Of a stretch of 13,040 nt of DNA, positions 7,092 through 13,040 are shown piece after piece (position 1 is the stretch's first letter; each line of letters opens with the position of its first letter). The stretch comes from CAZSNT01 sp964607765 (GTDB lineage: Bacteria; Verrucomicrobiota; Lentisphaeria; Oligosphaerales; JABHEG01): positions 1 to 13,040 of the forward strand of contig CAZSNT010000229.1 of NCBI GenBank assembly GCA_964607765.1. Direction: 5' to 3'. The position numbers and the translations under genes are program-made. The notes beneath the pieces were generated by a model. It was not told the DNA's origin, did no database searches, and saw only the letters and a program-made list of their open reading frames with translations.

Positions 7092-7118
7092 GGAATTTCT
7101 ACGGCAGTCAACGGCAAT
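7092..7118. repeat. Minus-strand copy of the IAVDCRR-encoding repeat
   Basis: Read on the minus strand from 7118, the first 22 bases match 5792-5813 on the plus strand at 18 positions. All four differences fall at synonymous sites when read in the frame that spells IAVDCRR. The copy lies 70-96 bp upstream of the rdgC-like start. The two copies flank that gene in opposite orientation. Confidence 0.45.
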
Positions 7119-7242
7119 ACGCGGGGGGGCGTAGGCCGGACAGCGCCCCCCACGGCCTCGTGTCGCGGGTGAGCGAGGTGGGTGGGGTCGCAGTGGGAAT
7201 CCTGCAGCGTGGAATCGGGGCGCCAAGAGTCAGCATACGCAC

Positions 7243-7270
7243 TTGTTTCCTGGCGCTCGCCGTCTATAGT
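7243..7270 (+). promoter_or_regulatory. Candidate sigma70-type promoter of the tRNA-Gln gene
   Basis: A -35-like ttgttt (7243-7248) and a -10 tatagt (7265-7270), one mismatch from TATAAT, are separated by 16 bases. Transcription would begin near 7277, about 17 bases before the mature tRNA 5' end. The -35 match is weak (three of six), so the call rests on the -10 box and its position. Confidence 0.55.
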
Positions 7271-7293
7271 ATGCGCTTTGCCACCAACAAGGT

Positions 7294-7367
7294 TGCCCGG
7301 TGGTGTAATGGTAGCACAGCAGGTTCTGGTCCTGTATGTCAGGGTTCGAGTCCTTGCCGGGCAGCCA
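7294..7367 (+). tRNA. tRNA-Gln (anticodon CUG)
   Basis: The 74-base gene folds into a full cloverleaf. The acceptor stem tgcccgg pairs with ccgggca, with discriminator G73 and an encoded CCA. The D arm has the stem gtg/cac with loop taatggtag. The anticodon arm is gcagg-ttctggt-cctgt with anticodon CTG at 7326-7328. The variable loop is atgt, and the T arm is caggg-ttcgagt-ccttg. The anticodon reads CAG (glutamine). The weak U1-A72 pair is also typical of bacterial tRNA-Gln and is recognised by GlnRS. The gene is single and divergent from the rdgC-like gene. Confidence 0.96.
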
Positions 7368-7382
7368 CTTCTTTCTTGACTG

Positions 7383-7424
7383 ACCCACGAGCGTTCCCGA
7401 TCTGGATCGGGGACCTTCGTGGGT
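7383..7424 (+). terminator. Stem-loop after tRNA-Gln, probable terminator
   Basis: An outer stem acccacga (7383-7390) pairs perfectly with tcgtgggt (7417-7424). It encloses an inner 7-bp stem, cccgatc (7396-7402) with gatcggg (7405-7411). The bases after it, tacttgttattggtta, are T-rich but have no continuous T-run. It lies between the tRNA and the convergent beta-CASP gene, so it may act in both directions. On the minus strand the sequence that follows is not T-rich. Confidence 0.6.
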
Positions 7425-7476
7425 TACTTGTTATTGGTTATCTATTCCCCGCCGCCGCCCTTTCCCGCACGCCGCA

Positions 7477-8883
7477 TCAGTCCAGCTTCGCCTTCTGCTT
7501 GTACGCAGGGACACTCACGGACCAGCCGGTCTTCTCGGTCAGATGCGCGGCGAATGCACGCGCGGAGCGTGTCTCGCCGTGGGTCACGAAGACATGCCTG
7601 GGCCGACGCTGGAGCGCGGAGAGCCAACGCATCAGTTCATCGCGGTCTGCATGGGCAGAAAACGCGTTGACCTTGGCGATCCGTGCCCGAACGCGATGCG
7701 ACGCACCCAGGATGCGCACCTCTCCCGCGCCTTCCAGAATGGTGCGGCCCAGCGTCCCGACAGCCTGATACCCGACGAACAGCACGGTGCTCTCGGGCCG
7801 ACCGATATTCTGCACCAAGTGATGCTTGATGCGCCCGCCCGTACACATACCGGAGCCGGCAATGATGATGGCCGTGCCGCGGATGTGGTTGATCGCTTTC
7901 GAGTCACCGGCCGACCGGCACATGGTCATGCCGGGCACATCGCACGGATGGTGTCCGCGTCGGAGCAGGTCAAGGGTCTCCTCATCGAACAGATCCGGAT
8001 GACGTTTGAACACCTCGGTCACGCGGATTGCCATTGGGCTGTCCAGGAAAATCGGCAGGTGTGGGATGCGATCATCGAGAAGCAACTCGTTGAGGTGGTA
8101 CAGCAGCTCCTGGCTGCGCTCCACAGCGAAACTCGGGATGATGATGTTGCCTCCCGCTTCCCGTGTCGAGTTCACCACATCGGCCAGGCGGTCGGGGATC
8201 TCGTCCGGAGAGTCGTGCAGGCGATTGCCGTAAGTTGACTCGATCAGGACGTAGTCCGCGTCCTGGAACACGGTGGGATCGCGCAGGATAGGCAGGTCCC
8301 AGCGCCCCACGTCGCCGGAGAAGAGGATGGTGCGGCTCTCTGTATCCTGCTGCGCGCGGAGCCTGATCATGCTGGCCCCGAGGATGTGACCGGCATCATG
8401 GAAACTCGCCGTTACACCGTGGCCCAGGTCAATCTCCTGCTCGTAACCGACCGGTGCAAACAGCGGGAACACACGTTCCGCGTCAGTCGTCCGGTACAGC
8501 GGGGCAGGCGGGCGTGGACCGCTGCGGCGCTCGCGCAGGTGACGCAGCCGTTTGAACTCCGCGTCTTCCTCCTGCAGATAGGCGGCATCGAGCAGCACAA
8601 TGCGCGCAATGTCTGCAGTAGCCGCAGTGCAGTAAATCTTGCCGCTGAACCCGTCGCGCACGAACTTCGGCAGGAGCCCACAGTGATCGAGATGCGCGTG
8701 CGTCAACAGCACGACGTCCACGCTGGCGGGATCGACCGGGAATGGATCCCAGTTGCGCTTCCTCAGCTCCCATTCCTGGTAGAGCCCGCAGTCGACCATG
8801 AGACGCAGTCCATTCGCCTCAAGCAGGTACCGCGACCCGGTCACGTTCTGAGCCGCGCCCTGGAATGCCAGATTCATACGCAT
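7477..8883 (-). CDS. MBL-fold / beta-CASP RNA-processing hydrolase
   Basis: This 468-residue cytosolic protein has the metallo-beta-lactamase plus beta-CASP arrangement of CPSF73-like RNases. Motif 2 is THAHLDHCG (61-69), motif 3 lies at FHDAGHILGAS (161-171), and motif 4 is FSGDVG (188-193). The beta-CASP part carries motif A in LIESTYGNR (213-221), then IIPSFAVERSQELLYHL (248-264). The GSGMCTGGRIKHHL stretch (343-356) holds motif B and SAHAD (409-413) holds motif C, with THGE (434-437) near the end. Bacterial relatives are called RNA metallo-hydrolases or exonucleases, and their substrates are mostly unknown. The first ATG (8883) has GGAGGAG six bases upstream, so it is preferred over the ATG at 8877. 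The gene follows the hemerythrin-MBL gene by 71 bp on the same strand with no obvious terminator between. It may be co-transcribed, which would pair two zinc hydrolases of different types. Confidence 0.9.
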   Translation of the reverse strand: MRMNLAFQGAAQNVTGSRYLLEANGLRLMVDCGLYQEWELRKRNWDPFPVDPASVDVVLLTHAHLDHCGLLPKFVRDGFSGKIYCTAATADIARIVLLDAAYLQEEDAEFKRLRHLRERRSGPRPPAPLYRTTDAERVFPLFAPVGYEQEIDLGHGVTASFHDAGHILGASMIRLRAQQDTESRTILFSGDVGRWDLPILRDPTVFQDADYVLIESTYGNRLHDSPDEIPDRLADVVNSTREAGGNIIIPSFAVERSQELLYHLNELLLDDRIPHLPIFLDSPMAIRVTEVFKRHPDLFDEETLDLLRRGHHPCDVPGMTMCRSAGDSKAINHIRGTAIIIAGSGMCTGGRIKHHLVQNIGRPESTVLFVGYQAVGTLGRTILEGAGEVRILGASHRVRARIAKVNAFSAHADRDELMRWLSALQRRPRHVFVTHGETRSARAFAAHLTEKTGWSVSVPAYKQKAKLD

Positions 8884-8889
8884 GGGATA

Positions 8890-8896
8890 CTCCTCC
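8890..8896 (-). promoter_or_regulatory. Shine-Dalgarno site of the beta-CASP gene
   Basis: The plus strand reads ctcctcc, giving GGAGGAG on the minus strand, six bases before the ATG at 8883. It is the strongest ribosome site in the window. Confidence 0.8.
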
Positions 8897-8954
8897 CGGC
8901 TCCGCGTCTCTGTGGTGTTGGAGAGGGGCAGTCTGACGGGCTTTCAGCGCCGTG

Positions 8955-11573
8955 TCAGAACACGCCGTGGTCATTCAGGAAACGCGTGTATTTCCTGTCC
9001 TCAGTAAGGATGTGTGACACAATCACGAACTTGAGCAGACCGATGAAGTCGGCGTCGAGTTCGATCTCGCCAGACCGAAACCGCTGCTCGAACTCCGACA
9101 CTCTGTCAATGAACTGCCGGTGCTTCCTGCAGTGATGTGCATACCCGTCATAGCCGTATTGCTTCAGCAAATCCTCCTCGGCGGCAAAGTGCTCCTGCGT
9201 GTACTGCATGAGGAAGCCGAGAGTGTCCTGCAGCACGGCTCGGGCCGCACGTGATCCGATCGCGCGGTACAGGGAGTTGGCCGCATTGAAGAGCTCTCTG
9301 TGGTGAGCATCCATCTCGGCCACGTTCGTGCTGTACTGCTCCCGCCACTGGAAGATGGGCGTTGTCACAACGCTCGAATCCAGAAGCAGACGCATCCGTC
9401 TCTCGTGACATTCCACCAGCTTCCAACGCACCACGGGACAGTCGAGCAGCACGGCGGAGGGCACGGAGTAGAGTCTGACGGGCCCGACGGCACGGAACCG
9501 AAACAGGCTGGCTGTCCCGTGCAGCGCCCGGCATTCACCCACGAAATCGCCGGGCCGGAGCGTCTCGACGACATCCTCGTCGAGCAGAACCTGCAACTCG
9601 CCCTGTTTGAGCAGGTAAACGAGCGGCTCGCCGTCGACCGGCACAAACTCGCCCGCGCCCACGTTCCGGCGCCGCATGGCTCTGGCGATCCGATTCTGTA
9701 TCGGGTAGGAGATGGCTTCGCCCAGCAGCCAAGTTCGTTGCATGAAAGCCCGTTTTGCCCGGACCCGACGGATCCCCAGGTAGAGCCCGTTGTGGCGGAC
9801 AAACTCCATGTAAGCACTGCAGGGCAGCTGCAGCACGCGAACGTAATTGACAGCGCGGTAAGTCTCTTCGGACACGGTGCTGGTCAAGCCTGCATGCTCG
9901 CCCACGAGCGCACCGGCCGACAACACGTTGCGCATGCCTGACTCGGGATTGGTCATCTCCACATCGCCGGTCAACACCAGGTGAATGTAGGGCGTGGCCT
10001 CGCCGGTCCTCAACAACACAACCCCGGGCTCGACCGTCACAACCGGATGATTCAGCAGAGCATCCACCTGATGGGAGGGCGCGCTGGGGAAGTACGCCTG
10101 CAGATACGCTTGGGCGTAGCCGCGCACGTAGTCCTGATGCGATCGAATCAGCACGTCCACCGAGCCGAAGAGCGCCTCTGAGCCGATCTGCTTCTCACCC
10201 TCGGTCAACGGCCGCGATGTGTGGGCCAGGATCACTTTCGCGGAGACGTCTCTCCGGAAGTCCTCGGCCCGGCCGTGGATCAGCCCGCCGCCAATGTCCA
10301 CTTTTTTCACGTCCGCCGGCGCCAGGTACGACCGCTTCACATCCTCGAAGAACTCCTGCGTGAGACCGGGCGCCGCGGGATCGGACGTCACCATGTTCTC
10401 AAGTACGCCAAGCGAAACCGTGTCGGCAAGGTGGGCATAGACCCGTACGCCGTCGTGCCAGCCGACGCGGAAGGTGAACACACTCGTCTCCACCGGATGC
10501 GGCGAGTAAGACGGCTTGACGCCCAGGCTGCTGATGTCGTTCCACTCGCCCGCCACGAGGTCATGCGGCTCGAAGAAGTCCGCGAACCTGTCCTCTTCCA
10601 TTGACAGCAGCGCTGCCAGCTTCTTGACAACGGAGTCGCGGACCCACGGCGTGGCGTAGTACCGGATCCGGTGGTCCGACCGCATCAGCGCGGTCAGTCC
10701 GCCAAAGTGATCGTCGTGGGCGTGCGTGTGGAAGATACCGTCAATCTCACTCACGCCGATGCCCAGAGCGGCGAGCGTGTTGAGGATGTTGGGTTCAGCG
10801 TCGATCAGGTACACTTTGCCCTGAAACACGAGGATACTCGACATGGCCGGCCGGTTCATGTCCCAGCCGTCGCCATTGCCCGAATGGACAACCGCAAAGT
10901 AGTCCCTGTCGATCAGCCGGCAGGTCAGCGGATAGGGTGACTCATAGCGCTCCGCAGGCCCAAGATTCAGATCGACGGTAACCGTCTCGCCGCGATAGGC
11001 GAACTCGAAGACATTGAGTCGCAACCGGCGCACGGTCAGCTCGTTGCGCACCGGCACGGACTCATGGCGGACCACGAGCGAGTCCACGAGCTCCTCGGTC
11101 GGCCGGATCCGGCCAAACGCGAACGCGAGTTTGATTCGCATCATCTCGCGCGCCGTGGCCGCATCGACACCAGCGGCCTGCAGTTCGGCCTCGGAGAGCA
11201 GCCCGTAGTTGCCGCGATGGATATAGCGGAGCTGTTCCTTGATCTGCTCTTCCGAACCAATCAGCAGCGGCTTGATGTCCGTGTTGTTGGGGTGGTTCGG
11301 TACGAGCATTCCCTGCATGTAGAGCATCTGCAGGACGGGGAACTCGGCCAGGTTCGAGAGGCTGCCGCCCTGCACACGGACATCTGAAAGCAGAATGGCG
11401 TTGGGCCCCGTGTCACAGGTCAGGCCGTCCGCTTGCCCCTTGACGATCAATCCCGCCTTCGCCAGATGCTTCACACTGTCGGCCGGACAGCCGCACAGCA
11501 CAGACACGCCCGCCTCACGCGCCTCAACCCAAAAGATCCCGGCAGCAACCTTGATCTTTGTGAGCTGCGGCAT
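8955..11573 (-). CDS. Four-part sensor protein: MBL-fold hydrolase, two cyclic-nucleotide-binding domains, C-terminal bacteriohemerythrin
   Basis: The 872-residue soluble protein has four regions. Residues 1-210 form an unassigned domain with CGCPADSVKHL (27-37) and TGPNAILLSDV (55-65). An MBL-fold domain (about 220-480) carries HTHAHDDHFGG (282-292), giving H284/H286/D288/H289, with H359, D384 and H434 or H451 as likely further metal ligands. Two CAP/cNMP-binding-type domains follow. The first (about 505-605) keeps a phosphate-cassette-like GEHAGL and TYRAVN. The second (about 635-730) is weaker, with GECRAL. The end (742-872) is a bacteriohemerythrin with all seven di-iron ligands: H758, H795, E799, H814, H818, H854 and D859. 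Hemerythrin domains bind O2 or NO, so gas and nucleotide binding may control the hydrolase. That link is inferred. The ATG at 11573 has AGAGG seven bases upstream and begins the conserved-looking part. An extension to 11633 adds 20 low-value residues. The gene lies between rlmN and the beta-CASP gene on the same strand. Confidence 0.85.
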   Translation of the reverse strand: MPQLTKIKVAAGIFWVEAREAGVSVLCGCPADSVKHLAKAGLIVKGQADGLTCDTGPNAILLSDVRVQGGSLSNLAEFPVLQMLYMQGMLVPNHPNNTDIKPLLIGSEEQIKEQLRYIHRGNYGLLSEAELQAAGVDAATAREMMRIKLAFAFGRIRPTEELVDSLVVRHESVPVRNELTVRRLRLNVFEFAYRGETVTVDLNLGPAERYESPYPLTCRLIDRDYFAVVHSGNGDGWDMNRPAMSSILVFQGKVYLIDAEPNILNTLAALGIGVSEIDGIFHTHAHDDHFGGLTALMRSDHRIRYYATPWVRDSVVKKLAALLSMEEDRFADFFEPHDLVAGEWNDISSLGVKPSYSPHPVETSVFTFRVGWHDGVRVYAHLADTVSLGVLENMVTSDPAAPGLTQEFFEDVKRSYLAPADVKKVDIGGGLIHGRAEDFRRDVSAKVILAHTSRPLTEGEKQIGSEALFGSVDVLIRSHQDYVRGYAQAYLQAYFPSAPSHQVDALLNHPVVTVEPGVVLLRTGEATPYIHLVLTGDVEMTNPESGMRNVLSAGALVGEHAGLTSTVSEETYRAVNYVRVLQLPCSAYMEFVRHNGLYLGIRRVRAKRAFMQRTWLLGEAISYPIQNRIARAMRRRNVGAGEFVPVDGEPLVYLLKQGELQVLLDEDVVETLRPGDFVGECRALHGTASLFRFRAVGPVRLYSVPSAVLLDCPVVRWKLVECHERRMRLLLDSSVVTTPIFQWREQYSTNVAEMDAHHRELFNAANSLYRAIGSRAARAVLQDTLGFLMQYTQEHFAAEEDLLKQYGYDGYAHHCRKHRQFIDRVSEFEQRFRSGEIELDADFIGLLKFVIVSHILTEDRKYTRFLNDHGVF

Positions 11574-11705
11574 TGGATGACCTCTGGAGGGAGTCTGTCC
11601 GTCGGGAGGACGCTGACTCGTAGTGCCCTGCACAATCTAGAGACGCCTGCGCGAAAAGGCAAGTCCGCACCGGGGACGGAGAGCTACGGGGGAGGCTTGT
11701 GCGGC

Positions 11706-11803
11706 ACCCCGTAGCCCGGCTCTCCTGAGCCGGGTGGCTCTGTGCTTGGCCTCTACCCGAATCACGGCAGGACGCCCGGCTCAGGAGAGCCGGGCTACGG
11801 GGT
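11706..11803. repeat. Composite inverted repeat with nested hairpins (REPIN/BIME-like)
   Basis: Two perfect 29-bp inverted arms (11706-11734 and 11775-11803) are separated by 40 bases. Each arm begins outside with accccgtag and then holds a hairpin, cccggctc-tcct-gagccggg on the left. Outside the arms the pairing resumes as gcggc/gccgc after two unpaired bases. The layout is the same as the element at 2400-2483, but the sequence differs. It lies in the 275-bp spacer between rlmN and the hemerythrin-MBL gene, which otherwise shows no gene. No T-run follows, so termination by this element is uncertain. Confidence 0.8.
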
Positions 11804-11848
11804 CTGCCGCACATGTCTGACGGGGGCGGGTGTCGAGGAGCGAGCGCC

Positions 11849-12901
11849 TCATGAGGCTGTGCCTGCGCGCTGCCCGGCCAGTTGCCCGCACGCCGCACCG
11901 ATGTCGGCGCCCAGTGATTGCCGAACCGTGACCCAGTAGCCGCACGCTTTGAGCGCGTCGGCGAACTCCGCCATCCTGGCGGGTGGTGTTGCGGTGAGCT
12001 CGGGGGCACACGCCACTGGATTGAACGGGATCAGGTTCACCCACGCGGGCACGCCGTGCAGATACCGCTTCAGCTCCGCCAGGTCATCGTCCGTGTCCGT
12101 GACGCCGTGGAGCATCAGGACTTCGATCATCACGTCCTGGCCCTGCAGACGCGCCACCTCGCGGATGGCATCTCGGAGCGTCGCCGGATCATGTTGCCGG
12201 GACAGCGGCATCAGCTGGCGACGCACAGCCGCCCTGGCGCTGTGCAGGCTGACCGCCAACCGAACGCTCGGGAAACGTGCTGCAAAGCGCATCATGGCGT
12301 CCGGGATGCCCACTGTCGAAACCATGAGCTTCTTCGCGGGCGCCGCAAAACACCGAGGGGAGAGCAGCACTTCGAGCGCCCCGAACAGGGCCGCCTCATT
12401 CAGCAACGGCTCTCCCATCCCCATGAACACAATGTTGCGTGCCTCCCGCGACTCCGACGCAATCAGCTGGTTGGCGTGAATCACCTGATCCAGGATTTCG
12501 CCAGTCGTCAGATCCCTCGAGAATCCCATCTGCCCGGTGGCGCAGAACCGGCACTTGCCGGCACAGCCCGCCTGGGAGGATACGCACAGGGACGTGCGCC
12601 CCGACGCCATCCGCAGTATCACAGATTCGATCGGGCAGCCGTCGTCACACTCGAACACCAGTTTGGTGGAGCCGTCGCAGGTTGAGTCTGCACGATGCCG
12701 CAGACGCAGATGCCTGAACGCGACCAGACGGCCGAACACGTCCCGGGCGCTGTCAGGCAGACTGTCGAGGATCTCCTCGGGCGGGCGGAGCTTCTTGTAG
12801 AACGCGGTCCGCACGCGCCGCAACACCCGCACATCGATGCCGCGCGCGCCGCACAGGTGTTCGAACTGCTCAGCGTCATGGATGCTCACGTGTTGGGGCA
12901 T
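11849..12901 (-). CDS. rlmN: Dual-specificity rRNA/tRNA adenine-C2 methyltransferase, RlmN family radical SAM enzyme
   Basis: RlmN methylates C2 of A2503 in 23S rRNA and of A37 in some tRNAs. The 350-residue protein has the radical-SAM cluster motif CAGKCRFC (113-120; C113, C117, C120), preceded by LCVSSQAG with C106, which matches C118 of E. coli RlmN. It then shows ATGQMGFSRDLTTGEILDQV (121-140), FMGMGEPL (159-166), VSTVGIP (194-200), LAVSLHSA (215-222) and NLIPFNPV (289-296). The methyl-carrying cysteine is C338 in GAACGQL, matching C355. All catalytic cysteines are intact. E. coli RlmN is 384 residues, and this protein is shorter mainly at the N-terminus. Some spacing and motifs, such as RRQLMP, differ from the proteobacterial form. 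The ATG at 12901 lacks a Shine-Dalgarno sequence and is preceded by short gtgttca repeats. A Cfr-like specificity (C8) is less likely but cannot be excluded by eye. Confidence 0.9.
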   Translation of the reverse strand: MPQHVSIHDAEQFEHLCGARGIDVRVLRRVRTAFYKKLRPPEEILDSLPDSARDVFGRLVAFRHLRLRHRADSTCDGSTKLVFECDDGCPIESVILRMASGRTSLCVSSQAGCAGKCRFCATGQMGFSRDLTTGEILDQVIHANQLIASESREARNIVFMGMGEPLLNEAALFGALEVLLSPRCFAAPAKKLMVSTVGIPDAMMRFAARFPSVRLAVSLHSARAAVRRQLMPLSRQHDPATLRDAIREVARLQGQDVMIEVLMLHGVTDTDDDLAELKRYLHGVPAWVNLIPFNPVACAPELTATPPARMAEFADALKACGYWVTVRQSLGADIGAACGQLAGQRAGTAS

Positions 12902-12906
12902 TGTGG

Positions 12907-12920
12907 GTGTTCAGTGTTCA
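12907..12920. repeat. Heptamer tandem repeat just upstream of rlmN
   Basis: The 7-mer gtgttca occurs twice in tandem, reading tgaacac on the coding strand of rlmN. It ends five bases before the rlmN ATG. A third partial copy, gtca, follows. No other ribosome site is visible there. Confidence 0.5.
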
Positions 12921-12958
12921 GTCAATGTCGTTGAGTTAAGGAGTTGGTCGCCATCCCG

Positions 12959-12996
12959 GAAGATTAGGGTGAAAGATGAGGGCAGAAGATTAGGGT
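12959..12996. repeat. Short repeats of gaagattagggt at the window edge
   Basis: The 12-mer gaagattagggt occurs at 12959-12970 and 12985-12996, with a degraded middle copy gaaagatgaggg at 12971-12982. The period is about 13 bases. The stretch from 12921 to 13040 shows no gene. The array lies 58 bp upstream of rlmN. Confidence 0.55.
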
Positions 12997-13040
12997 CGGA
13001 ACACCTTGATCTTTCGCGACGCGGTAGGGACGCCGGTTGC

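Noticed and set aside
7023..7226. N-terminal extension of the rdgC-like gene
   Set aside because: The AAGGAG at 7031-7036 lies inside it and points to the ATG at 7022. The extension is Pro/Arg-rich.
7294..7367. tRNA gene as an integration site for a mobile element
   Set aside because: No integrase and no direct repeat of the tRNA 3' end was seen nearby.
6920..7768. Plus-strand reading frame of 282 codons running through the tRNA gene
   Set aside because: It spans a tRNA, a hairpin and two minus-strand genes, with no recognisable protein features.

Overview
This is a GC-rich bacterial chromosomal window with eight convincing protein genes and one tRNA gene. No transposase, integrase, phage gene, rRNA or CRISPR array is visible. 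The organism cannot be named from the sequence. Hairpin-in-inverted-repeat elements, short heptamer repeats in the spacers, several genes without a Shine-Dalgarno sequence and multi-domain signalling proteins recall deep-branching environmental bacteria such as the Planctomycetes/Verrucomicrobia/Kiritimatiellota/Lentisphaerota group. That placement is a guess.

Left part (107-4532, plus strand): a surface-polysaccharide block. Two different non-hydrolysing UDP-GlcNAc 2-epimerase paralogues (wecB type) are followed by a membrane protein that joins a WecA/MraY-type polyprenyl-phosphate HexNAc-1-phosphate transferase to a C-terminal membrane and Rossmann region. Together they would make a ManNAc-type nucleotide sugar and load the first sugar phosphate onto the lipid carrier. 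A composite inverted repeat (2400-2483) lies between the second epimerase and the transferase.

Middle (4477-7476): a minus-strand permease of the DUF318/ArsP type (SO_0444-like Cu/Zn efflux) with a cysteine-rich tandem-repeat loop, overlapping the transferase tail to tail. Next is a minus-strand RdgC-like protein, flanked on both sides by related short repeats. A plus-strand tRNA-Gln(CUG) gene follows, with a promoter candidate and a terminator-like hairpin.

Right part (7477-12901, all minus strand): rlmN, then a composite inverted repeat (11706-11803), then an 872-residue protein combining an unassigned N-terminal domain, a metallo-beta-lactamase fold, two cyclic-nucleotide-binding domains and a complete bacteriohemerythrin. 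Last, 71 bp further on, is a beta-CASP/MBL RNase-like protein. The two MBL-fold genes may be co-transcribed. The four-module hemerythrin protein is the most unusual gene here and looks like an oxygen- or nitric-oxide-responsive hydrolase.
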